NCBI GenBank assembly: GCA_903928285.1
Contig: CAIYQH010000217.1
Location: 1 to 28,536, forward strand
From: an uncultured Bacteroidales bacterium
GTDB taxonomy: Bacteria; Bacteroidota; Bacteroidia; Bacteroidales; FEN-979
Length of the DNA stretch: 28,536 bases
Reading direction: 5' to 3'
The stretch's first letter is position 1, and every line of letters starts with the position of its first letter. The position numbers and the translations under genes were made by a program. A model generated the notes under the pieces. It searched no databases and was not told the origin of the DNA. It saw only the letters and a program-made list of their open reading frames with translations. Positions 21,219 to 28,536 of the stretch are shown piece after piece.

Positions 21219-24200
21219 AGGCAGGAATTTTGATTACAAAAGTAGTCCCTTTTTCTTCTTCAGAGGTAAATGAAATTTCACCATGGATGCCTTCCACAAT
21301 TCCCTTTACAATCGCCAGTCCAAGCCCCATTCCACCGCTCTTGGTCGTAAAATCAGGCTCAAAGATTTTATCGGCCCTGTCGGGGGAGATGCCAGCGCCG
21401 TTGTCGGAAACCGCTACGACAATATCCTCATTGTCCCTGGTCAGGGTAACCCGGATAAGCCCCTGATGTTTGTCGCCAATTGCCTGCATGGCATTATTCA
21501 GCAGGTTGGTAAATACCCTGATAAGCTGCGACCGGTCGGCCAGCACCGTTGGATGGTCAACACGGGTTTCGAATTCGTAACGGATTTCGAATGCCCCCTC
21601 ATATAAGGAGAGGGAGAACCGGACTATTTCCTCAAGATCAACTGTTTTAACGACAACTTCCGATATCTTGGCAAAATCGGAGAAGTCGGTTGCGATGGCC
21701 GAGAGGGCATCAATCTGCTCAACGAGGGTAGCGGTAAACCGGGCAAGCCGTTTATCCCAGTCAGGTGCCTTGTCATTCCAGGCCTTCTGCAGGTACTGGG
21801 CGCTGAGTTTCATGGGAGTTAGCGGATTCTTTATCTCGTGAGCCACCTGCCTTGCCATGCCCCGCCAGGCCATCTCCCGTTCCGATTGCGCCAACATGGC
21901 TGCGCTCCGACCCAATTCGTCCACCATCCTGTTATATTCTGTAACCAATTGTCCGATTTCGTCGTGAGGATTCCAGGTGATCTTTTCGTTTACTTTTCCA
22001 AGCCGTAACTTTGACATTTTCCCTGCCAGCAAGGCTAATGGAGCTGTTATATAGTTGGATATCAGGACAGTTATAAATACCCCAAATAAGATAAGCAAGA
22101 TATAGATATTGATGAAGGTAACCAGGAAAGAGGAAATCTCCTTTTTCAACTCATCCTGCCTGGAAAAATAGGGCAGGTTTATATACCCAAGCAGATTGTT
22201 TTGATCATTGTATAGTGGCATATAAGCCGAATTGAACTGCATGGTGCCGATCGACTCATGATGTATAAGGACCGATTTCCGATCCACAACCAGATTTTTG
22301 TAAGCTTCCGGATCCATCCGCTCCGATACCAGGCCCTCTTCGAAAATCTGGGGCCGGCTGGAGGAGATCATGGTTCCCCCGGTATCGTAAAAATTGATAT
22401 CCGTAAAGAATATGTTGGATAACCTTATCAGAAAATCTTCCAGATCTGTGTTTCCGTTTCCCTGGATTTCCTGTTCAGCGCCATACTTATGCTGTATTTC
22501 GACCAGTACCGACAAGGCACGTTCGCGTAAATTGTCGGCGTTTTTTTTCGAATTGATGCCCGTTATATTCAATACCTGTACCACGCCAATGGCAGCCATG
22601 GCAACGACCAGTATCCCGATCAGCGAAATGTGGAGACGTGTCCTCAGACTGCGCGGTACTATATGATAGGCCTTTGGAAAATTGACCATGCTACCGGCCA
22701 CCAGTGTGATCAATGCAAAAAGAATAAAGAGATAGGAAAACGGAGTAATCCGGGTCAGAAAAGATTCCTCTTTTTTACTGATCAACAGGGAGGCGGATTG
22801 GTTGATACGATACTGGTAATGGACCATCTGGTCTTCCGTAAATAAGAACCCTGACTTCGAAAAGTTTTTATACCGGGTCAATCCATTGCTGTAATTATAG
22901 GATCCAACTGCATGAACCAGCCGGCCATTCTCAAAGAGCCCGTATGAATAATCCGACAGGTTGGGAAGATCAATCCGGGTATTGTCCATCAGCAATCCCG
23001 GGTACCCCGGATCGGGATAGTCATTTTTTGAATTGATTTCAATAAACAGGGTCGGCACCTGACCGGTGATCCCAAAATCAGTTCCCGTGAGGATGGCCAG
23101 GTAATACTCCTTGCCCAGTCCGTTCTCCAGGAAATACAGGTTGGGAAGCACGGTTTCCTCCCCGCTTTTATTAATGATCCCTGAAAAATAGGAATTACAG
23201 TTGATCCTAACATTCCGGGGCTGAACCAACAGGTTTTTAGAGGTATCGCACAGGGTGATCTGGACATTGTACTTGCGCCAGTAATCCCTGAAATATTGCG
23301 TTTTGAGGTAAGCGATCAGGCTGTCGGCGCTGAGGTGCTTCCCTCCTGACCCTGGTTGCAGACTGTTCAGTATTAACGAATCTGTCAGTATCCTGCGCTC
23401 AAGCTGGTCATACATCTCCTCGGTGACCGGGTTTCGCCGGCTGGCAAGCTTTACTGCAAGCAGATTCAACTTTTCATTTTCTTTCTGCCGGTTTGCCTGG
23501 TTCAAAATTATCGTGGCAAAAACAGTATAAAAACAAAGAAAGAAAAGGAAAACCTGGATAGAAAAATGCGTTTTTGTCCTGTATAACAGATAAACAAACG
23601 ACATAAAATAGCCTGCAAAAAGCAACATTATCGGGTAATCCACGGGCATGCCACACAGGTAGAAAAAAAAGATATTAAGAAATATAGAAATTCCGGCATA
23701 ACCCAGTATCCATGGCAATTTCAGTGATAATCCAGATAAATAAATAAAGGCTTTATAAGATAATTTCCATAAAATAAACAATACTGCTGAAATAATAAAG
23801 AACCCGTATCCGCTTTCAGGAATCAGTGCTGAAATATTTTTCAGGTTTAACGGAAGAGAAGAGTTTATAACGAGGTCGGTAATAAAATAACGAGCAACCC
23901 AAAAGATGAGCAGTACAAAAAGGAGGATAACCAAACCTTGAAAAAATCGTGTTTTTTTTGATCCGCTCACATGAAAATCTGAAAATGAATGATCGGAGGT
24001 ATAGGCTAAAACCAGGGTAACTGCCAGGAATGTATTGAGGGTGAAATCTCCCAGCGATGGAAGCCAAACGGAAGATGAATACCAGGAAGGACCAAACAAA
24101 TCCGACTGATAAAGTTCAGCTGGAAAACGAAAGACAAATTGAAGCACCCTTAAAATCAGAACAATCGCAAAAAATGAAAGAGGCAACAATATCCTTTTTT

Positions 24201-24966
24201 CCTCAAACCAGTTAACCAGAGTAAGAGCAAGGTAAATTCCCCGCAACAGAAAAGCCACGCCGATTAGAAAAAAAAGGAAGATAAAATTAGGTGGAACTCC
24301 CTGCCTGTCATGATCCAGACGTGACTGCACCGGATTATTCTGACCGGTATCCTTAGCTGTGAAAATCAGACTGCACAAAAAATGATGATCACCTGCATAA
24401 ACAGGAAATTTTCCCGGCGTCAATGACAAAGCTACCTCTTGCGGAAAATCGAACCTTCCGGCATACCCGTTTACCAGATAATCATTTTGCAGCGGATATT
24501 CATTTTTTATCAGGTAGGCGCCTGCAAAAACGAAGGCCCCTGCTTTCCGGCAATGAAATCCGTACCAACCTGTTTTCAGTTTTAATATAAAGTCACCCCG
24601 GGGTGACTTTCTTGAAAAATCGTTCGGGAAGATTATTTTGTTGTCACTCCAGAACAACAATGAATCGTTGCTAAACACAAAAAGGGCGATGTTATTTCTG
24701 TTCCCGGTATTTATCTTTTGCAATTCATTCGTCCAGGAAGAAAACCTGCCTGCTTTATTCAGGAAAGTTTCCTGCAGGTCGTTCACCTCCCTGCTTACCT
24801 CCTCCACCGATTCAGTAATGCATTCCTGAAACCTGACATAAATTTTTCCTGGCTCCTCCTTATACGAATGGTATCTTTCCAGGAAAAGAACCGTCAGGAA
24901 AATAAAAATGGCCAGCATGATACACGCAACGACCCCAGTTTTTCCGGTATTTTTAAGAAAATCCAC
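21202..24966 (-). CDS. Large NtrY-like membrane sensor histidine kinase
   Basis: A 1254-residue inner-membrane kinase. An N-terminal helix at about 13-32 is followed by a periplasmic region to about 220, then a block of seven or more transmembrane helices up to about 490. A second extracytoplasmic region ends with a helix near 765. Another helix-bounded sensor segment leads to a HAMP domain (YITAPLALLAGKMSKL...YNRMVDELGR). The HisKA box MARQVAHEIKNPLTPMKLS contains the phospho-accepting His1043. The ATPase domain has the N box FTNLLNNAMQAIGD (near 1157), DNGAGIS and GGMGLGLAIVKGI. The H-box form HEIKNPLTPMK is typical of NtrY-type kinases. No response regulator is adjacent, so its partner, possibly an NtrC-type regulator, is encoded elsewhere. 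The membrane-rich sensor suggests it monitors the envelope. Confidence 0.92.
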   Translation of the reverse strand: MDFLKNTGKTGVVACIMLAIFIFLTVLFLERYHSYKEEPGKIYVRFQECITESVEEVSREVNDLQETFLNKAGRFSSWTNELQKINTGNRNNIALFVFSNDSLLFWSDNKIIFPNDFSRKSPRGDFILKLKTGWYGFHCRKAGAFVFAGAYLIKNEYPLQNDYLVNGYAGRFDFPQEVALSLTPGKFPVYAGDHHFLCSLIFTAKDTGQNNPVQSRLDHDRQGVPPNFIFLFFLIGVAFLLRGIYLALTLVNWFEEKRILLPLSFFAIVLILRVLQFVFRFPAELYQSDLFGPSWYSSSVWLPSLGDFTLNTFLAVTLVLAYTSDHSFSDFHVSGSKKTRFFQGLVILLFVLLIFWVARYFITDLVINSSLPLNLKNISALIPESGYGFFIISAVLFILWKLSYKAFIYLSGLSLKLPWILGYAGISIFLNIFFFYLCGMPVDYPIMLLFAGYFMSFVYLLYRTKTHFSIQVFLFFLCFYTVFATIILNQANRQKENEKLNLLAVKLASRRNPVTEEMYDQLERRILTDSLILNSLQPGSGGKHLSADSLIAYLKTQYFRDYWRKYNVQITLCDTSKNLLVQPRNVRINCNSYFSGIINKSGEETVLPNLYFLENGLGKEYYLAILTGTDFGITGQVPTLFIEINSKNDYPDPGYPGLLMDNTRIDLPNLSDYSYGLFENGRLVHAVGSYNYSNGLTRYKNFSKSGFLFTEDQMVHYQYRINQSASLLISKKEESFLTRITPFSYLFILFALITLVAGSMVNFPKAYHIVPRSLRTRLHISLIGILVVAMAAIGVVQVLNITGINSKKNADNLRERALSVLVEIQHKYGAEQEIQGNGNTDLEDFLIRLSNIFFTDINFYDTGGTMISSSRPQIFEEGLVSERMDPEAYKNLVVDRKSVLIHHESIGTMQFNSAYMPLYNDQNNLLGYINLPYFSRQDELKKEISSFLVTFINIYILLILFGVFITVLISNYITAPLALLAGKMSKLRLGKVNEKITWNPHDEIGQLVTEYNRMVDELGRSAAMLAQSEREMAWRGMARQVAHEIKNPLTPMKLSAQYLQKAWNDKAPDWDKRLARFTATLVEQIDALSAIATDFSDFAKISEVVVKTVDLEEIVRFSLSLYEGAFEIRYEFETRVDHPTVLADRSQLIRVFTNLLNNAMQAIGDKHQGLIRVTLTRDNEDIVVAVSDNGAGISPDRADKIFEPDFTTKSGGMGLGLAIVKGIVEGIHGEISFTSEEEKGTTFVIKIPAYVEPE

Positions 24967-25079
24967 TATTTCCCTGATTTACAACACAATAAATCGAATT
25001 TTCAAACGTCCTCTATAAACGCACTTCAGAGCCTGGTTGATACCATAGTTCCATTTAGCCCCTGCGTTTAACAGAGGGC

Positions 25080-25979
25080 TTAAAATTGTGCCTTTTCGGG
25101 TGAAAGGATAAAAATAAGACTTGAATGACCTTTTCCCCCGGTTTTTGCCCTGAAATTTGACCAGAATCCATAGATCATCATGTTGATATAGTTTGTACGA
25201 CCGGTACGATATTTTTCACTCAGCATGGTCACATAGTAGGCATCCAGTTTCTGGGGAATGGTTTTCAGGATTGCAAACCCTTTTCGTTTTGCCAGCGTCT
25301 GCATCGTTTCGCTGGTGAAGTGGTACAAGTGCCTCGGAACATCATAGGCGGCCCAGTAATTTTTATACCTGGATGCATCCCATGAATTACTGTTCGGAAC
25401 TGCCGCTATAAAAATTCCTCCGGGTGCAAGGAGCGATTTAATGGTATCAATGGTTAAATCCAGTTCATGAACATGTTCCAAAACATGCCACATGGTGATG
25501 CAATTAAACGTTCCGGGTTTGAAGAGGGTTGCATCCAGTTTTTCGGATACTGAAATTCCGTTTACCGAAACGGCAAACTCCCTGGCTTTTTCCGACGGTT
25601 CGATCCCCTGAACAGCATAATTCCGGGAACGGCAATAGGCCAGGAACTCGCCTGTTCCGCAGCCAATATCCAGGATATTCCCCGAAGGTTGCAGCGACCT
25701 GATGATCCTGAATTTTTTCCGGATTGAAAAGATCCGTACCTGCCTGTAAATTATACTGACAAGGTCCTGCTTTTTTACCCCATGGGAAATATAGGCATCC
25801 GACTGATAATATCCTCCGATGTCATCAGCCCCCGGCCGGGGATTTACAAATCTGAAACCACAGCCGTCACAGCTTTGAATTATAAAATTCTCCTTTGATA
25901 AAAAATGATCCTGAACTTCAAGATAATCAGAGAAGGCACTCTTTTTACATACGGGGCAACTCGTAAGTTTTTCTTTCAT
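25080..25979 (-). CDS. Class I SAM-dependent methyltransferase with N-terminal zinc ribbon
   Basis: A protein of 299 residues from the ATG at 25979. The frame reaches 26024, but that extension crosses the parS-like site and the mnmG stop, so the later start is preferred. An N-terminal zinc ribbon has CPVC (about 8-11) and CDGCGF (about 38-43), then FRFVNPRPGADDIGGYYQSDAY. The Rossmann methyltransferase core starts with NILDIGCGTGEFLAYC, the SAM-binding glycine motif, followed by VQGIEPSEKAREFA and ITMWHVLEHVHELDLTI. This Cys-ribbon plus methyltransferase architecture is frequent in sugar-modifying and polysaccharide-cluster enzymes. The substrate cannot be named. It lies between mnmG and the sensor kinase on the same strand. 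Confidence 0.88.
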   Translation of the reverse strand: MKEKLTSCPVCKKSAFSDYLEVQDHFLSKENFIIQSCDGCGFRFVNPRPGADDIGGYYQSDAYISHGVKKQDLVSIIYRQVRIFSIRKKFRIIRSLQPSGNILDIGCGTGEFLAYCRSRNYAVQGIEPSEKAREFAVSVNGISVSEKLDATLFKPGTFNCITMWHVLEHVHELDLTIDTIKSLLAPGGIFIAAVPNSNSWDASRYKNYWAAYDVPRHLYHFTSETMQTLAKRKGFAILKTIPQKLDAYYVTMLSEKYRTGRTNYINMMIYGFWSNFRAKTGGKGHSSLIFILSPEKAQF

Positions 25980-25988
25980 TTTTATGTT

Positions 25989-26004
25989 TGTTTCACGTGG
26001 AACA
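25989..26004. promoter_or_regulatory. parS-like ParB-binding site, downstream end of mnmG
   Basis: TGTTTCACGTGGAACA fits the parS consensus TGTTNCACGTGNAACA at every defined position. It abuts the mnmG stop codon (26005) and is the exact reverse complement of the site at 27886-27901. Confidence 0.8.
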
Positions 26005-27873
26005 TCACCGACCAAGATAGACAATTAACACCGAGATATCCGACGGTGAAACACCGCTGATCCTCGAAGCCTGGCCGATCGTTCCTGGTTTAATTTTATC
26101 CAGCTTTTCCCTTGCTTCAATCGTAATGGAATTAAGATTTTTGTAATCAAAGGAGGATGGTATGACAAGGTTTTCAAGATGGATCATTTTATCCGCCAGT
26201 TCCTGTTCCTTACCGATATAACTCTCATACTTGATCACAATCTCAGCCTCCTCCACCGTTTCGTCATCCATCAGATGGTTGGCCGAAGCATACGTTTCGA
26301 GCTGACGAATGGAAGCAAGCATATCTTTCAAATACATCTGGGGGCGCAAAAGCAGGGTGGCTGCCTTTTGTTTTTGCGAGATCGGGTCAGTCATTTTTTC
26401 TTTAAGGAGATCGTTGATCTGGTCGGGCATGATTGTTTCAGACTTTAAAAAAGCAATAAAATTTTCGATTTTACGATATTTCCCATTGACTTTTTTAAGC
26501 CTGTCGGCTGAAGCAAGGCCTATCTGGTTTGACAAACCGGTTAGCCGCTGGTCGGCATTGTCCTGCCGCAACAGTATCCTGAATTCAGCTCTGGAGGTAA
26601 ACATCCGGTAGGGTTCTTCCGTACCTTTTGTGATAAGGTCGTCGATCAGAACTCCGATATAAGCATCTGACCGTTTCAGAATGAAATCAGCCTTCCCCTT
26701 AATCTTCTGGTGCGCATTGATACCTGCCATCAAACCCTGGGCTGCAGCCTCCTCATAACCCGTAGTACCGTTGATCTGTCCTGCAAAATAAAGTCCATCC
26801 ACAATTCTGGTTTCAAGCGTGAATTTTAGCTGGTCAGGTGGAAAATAATCATATTCGATAGCATATCCAGGCCTGAAAAACTTTGCCTTTTCAAATCCCT
26901 TCACCTTTCTCAGGGCTTTAAACTGAATATCTTCAGGTAACGACGAAGAAAATCCGTTTACGTAATACTCAACCGTATCCCATCCCTCCGGTTCAATAAA
27001 CAACTGGTGACGGTCCTTTGTCGCAAACCGATCAATTTTATCCTCAATGGAGGGACAATATCTCGGTCCCTTTCCCTGGATCCTTCCTGAAAACATGGGA
27101 GATTTATCGAATCCTGTGCGAAGAATATCATGCACTTCAACACTTGTATAGGTGAGAAAGCAACTCCGTTGATTGGTCAAAACGGGTGTATCTGTATAGG
27201 AGAATTTGCCGGGTTTTTCATCTCCTGGTTGTTCCGTCATCTTGCTAAAATCGAGCGATCTTCCATCTACCCGGGCAGGTGTGCCAGTCTTCATTCTGCT
27301 GGCTTGAAAACCGAAATCGACCAGTTGCTCCGTTAAATTTCTGGCAGCTCCCTCTCCTATCCTGCCTCCTGAAAAGTGTTTTTCACCAATATGAATAATC
27401 CCATTCAGGAACGTACCATTGGCAAGAACCAGGGCTTTGCATTTAAATACCATACCCAGTCCTGTTTCCACACCTGCAATTTTCCCAGCTTTTACTATGA
27501 TCCTGATCACAGAATCCTGCCAAAAATCAATTTTCCGGGTTGATTCCAGCAGCTTTCTCCATTCCAGAGAAAACAAAAACCTGTCGTTTTGCGCCCTCGG
27601 ACTCCACATAGCAGGCCCTTTTGACCGGTTTAACATCCTGAACTGAATCATGGTCCTGTCGGTAACAATCCCTGAATATCCTCCCAGCGCATCGATTTCA
27701 CGCACAATTTGTCCTTTGGCAATACCCCCCATCGAAGGATTACACGACATCTGAGCCATGTTCATCATATTCATGGTGATCAGCAACACCTTTGATCCAA
27801 GATTGGCTGCTGCCGCCGCTGCTTCACATCCTGCGTGACCTGCTCCTACAACAATTATATCGTATCTGCTCAT
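26005..27873 (-). CDS. mnmG: tRNA uridine-5-carboxymethylaminomethyl modification enzyme MnmG (GidA)
   Basis: FAD- and folate-dependent enzyme of 622 residues that, with the GTPase MnmE, modifies the wobble uridine (U34) of several tRNAs. The N-terminus has the FAD-binding motif VVGAGHAGCEAAAAAA at 8-23. The family signature MSCNPSMGGIAKGQIVREIDALGG follows at about 42-65 and GTPARVDGRSLDFS later. There is also DFEPEGW-like text (FIEPEGWDTVEYYVNGFSSSLP), GYEEAAAQGLMAGIN, and a C-terminal GidA-associated helical domain ending IGQASRISGVSPSDISVLIVYLGR. Length is standard. It is flanked on both sides, within 15 bases, by parS-like sites. In many bacteria gidA lies near oriC and the parAB genes. 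Confidence 0.97.
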   Translation of the reverse strand: MSRYDIIVVGAGHAGCEAAAAAANLGSKVLLITMNMMNMAQMSCNPSMGGIAKGQIVREIDALGGYSGIVTDRTMIQFRMLNRSKGPAMWSPRAQNDRFLFSLEWRKLLESTRKIDFWQDSVIRIIVKAGKIAGVETGLGMVFKCKALVLANGTFLNGIIHIGEKHFSGGRIGEGAARNLTEQLVDFGFQASRMKTGTPARVDGRSLDFSKMTEQPGDEKPGKFSYTDTPVLTNQRSCFLTYTSVEVHDILRTGFDKSPMFSGRIQGKGPRYCPSIEDKIDRFATKDRHQLFIEPEGWDTVEYYVNGFSSSLPEDIQFKALRKVKGFEKAKFFRPGYAIEYDYFPPDQLKFTLETRIVDGLYFAGQINGTTGYEEAAAQGLMAGINAHQKIKGKADFILKRSDAYIGVLIDDLITKGTEEPYRMFTSRAEFRILLRQDNADQRLTGLSNQIGLASADRLKKVNGKYRKIENFIAFLKSETIMPDQINDLLKEKMTDPISQKQKAATLLLRPQMYLKDMLASIRQLETYASANHLMDDETVEEAEIVIKYESYIGKEQELADKMIHLENLVIPSSFDYKNLNSITIEAREKLDKIKPGTIGQASRISGVSPSDISVLIVYLGR

Positions 27874-27885
27874 TAATTATTTAAA

Positions 27886-27901
27886 TGTTCCACGTGAAAC
27901 A
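27886..27901. promoter_or_regulatory. parS-like ParB-binding site, upstream end of mnmG
   Basis: TGTTCCACGTGAAACA fits TGTTNCACGTGNAACA at every defined position. It lies 12 bases upstream of the mnmG ATG, so bound ParB could also affect mnmG transcription. Confidence 0.8.
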
Positions 27902-28059
27902 ATTTGCCTATTTCCGATTCCGACTCTTCAGCGCTCCCAAAATTTTTATGCCTTTAGCATACTCCGTTTAAAAAGTCACCTCTAAGGTTCAACAAACATA
28001 GCCCCCTGAACCAGCATGCTATCTTAATACTAATGTGGTGCTGTTTATAAAACTGAAAT

Positions 28060-28200
28060 CTACTCAGCTCCGGAAGTTAGCATGTTTTGCAAGTTCAGCA
28101 AACAACGCTCTTCGAGTCGTCGCATCTGGACCTTTTGCTCTTTTGACTTATCCTTAAAGCCCAGTAAACAGGGTGTTTGCACAGTGTTTAAAAAACTTTG
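28060..28200 (-). pseudogene. Possible gene remnant (C-terminal coding fragment)
   Basis: A minus-strand frame is open from a TGA at 28201-28203 to a TAG at 28060-28062. It has no ATG until late, but reads like real protein: LLGFKDKSKEQKVQMRRLEE then RCLLNLQNMLTSGAE. The charged-helix composition suggests the decayed C-terminus of a lost gene. I do not recognise the family, and chance is not excluded. Confidence 0.25.
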
Positions 28201-28213
28201 TCACTAGAAAAGG

Positions 28214-28299
28214 TGTCATCCTGATGTACGAAGGATCTGCTTTTTGCCTTCATAACGATCAAAGTCAACAGCAGATCCTTCATTTTATTCAGGATGACA
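28214..28299. repeat. Long imperfect inverted repeat (dispersed palindromic element)
   Basis: The left arm 28214-28241 and the right arm 28270-28299 are reverse complements apart from a short central mismatch and a 2-base length difference. Both carry TGTCATCCTGA at the outer end and GAAGGATCTGCT at the inner end, with about 28 bases between arms. It has the form of the short palindromic repeats often scattered between genes in Bacteroidota. It could form a cruciform or RNA hairpin. Confidence 0.7.
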
Positions 28300-28432
28300 G
28301 ATGTTTTATACTACGGAGTAGTTATTTTGTCGTGCGTCAGCACTGAAAATCACCATATGTCATTGCATTTTTCAGGAATTGCTTTATACTTACTACATGA
28401 ACATTCGATTACAACTTAGCTGGAGATGAACA

Positions 28433-28536
28433 ATGATAATTACTGAGATTGCCCTGATAGTTATTGCTATAGCACTTTGTATTCTGGTGCTAACGATGAT
28501 ACCAACTATTCTTGCCGTCAAACGAACTGCAATATC
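28433..28536 (+). CDS. DUF948-like small membrane protein, 5' part
   Basis: Only the first 34 codons are in the window. An ATG at 28433 follows a good ribosome binding site (GGAG about 8 bases upstream). The N-terminus, MIITEIALIVIAIALCILVL followed by TMIPTILAVKRTA, is one transmembrane helix and then the start of an amphipathic or coiled-coil segment. This is the layout of DUF948 / YoxC-type proteins, which are small stress-associated membrane proteins of unknown function. The assignment rests on this short segment alone; the gene continues past the right edge. Confidence 0.6.
   Translation, partial: MIITEIALIVIAIALCILVLTMIPTILAVKRTAI

Larger units (their letters stand above)
27902..28432. 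other. Non-coding gap of about 530 bases
   Basis: This AT-rich stretch lies between mnmG and the DUF948-like gene, which diverge from it. It contains the upstream region of both genes, a possible gene remnant (28060-28200) and a long inverted repeat (28214-28299). I saw no tRNA, no clear DnaA-box cluster and no exact promoter match. Confidence 0.6.

Noticed and set aside
27902..28432. Replication origin proper
   Set aside because: parS-like sites are close, but I saw no cluster of DnaA boxes or AT-rich unwinding module, so no origin is called.

Overview
The window reads as a piece of a Bacteroidota chromosome, most like Bacteroidales or a relative. The evidence is a GldH lipoprotein, an S46 dipeptidyl peptidase, lamin-tail and carboxypeptidase-regulatory-like exported proteins, a LytS/LytTR pair, a DUF5777 barrel, the TAnnTTTG type of -7 promoter element, and generally weak Shine-Dalgarno sequences. 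No rRNA, tRNA, CRISPR array, integrase or complete insertion sequence was seen. Family names below come from motif reading, without database searches.

Layout. 1-1006: 3' part of an S46 peptidase, ended by a strong terminator. 1099-3276 (minus): a frameshifted membrane-protein gene and an exported protein with a carboxypeptidase-regulatory-like domain, separated by an imperfect inverted repeat. 3512-5262 (plus): a LytS-type kinase and LytTR regulator overlapping by ATGA. 5391-9297 (minus): RNase R and a fused two-domain oligopeptide ABC ATPase. 9421-10110 (plus): a ComF-family protein, convergent with a large lamin-tail protein (10134-12725, minus). 12828-13823: aspartate-semialdehyde dehydrogenase.

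The most distinctive block is 13820-20099. A Crp/Fnr-type regulator with an N-terminal cysteine cluster precedes five c-type or b-type cytochrome genes and one outer-membrane barrel gene, all on the plus strand. In order they are a six-haem lipoprotein, a monohaem lipoprotein, the DUF5777 barrel, a soluble periplasmic monohaem cytochrome c, a membrane-anchored seven-haem cytochrome and a four-histidine cytochrome b. FNR-like palindromes lie in front of the regulator and in front of the first cytochrome gene. Read together, the parts could form a quinol-to-outside electron path: cytochrome b, seven-haem protein, soluble cytochrome, then barrel with lipoprotein cytochromes. That route is inferred from the gene content; none of it is shown directly.

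20274-27873: a stand-alone riboflavin kinase domain converges on gldH, which overlaps the end of a 1254-residue NtrY-like sensor kinase. A zinc-ribbon methyltransferase and mnmG follow. Two 16-bp sites matching the ParB-binding parS consensus, in opposite orientation, sit immediately outside the two ends of mnmG, which suggests the window may lie close to the chromosome origin. The right end (27902-28432) is non-coding, with a long inverted repeat and a possible gene remnant, followed by the start of a DUF948-like gene that runs off the window.
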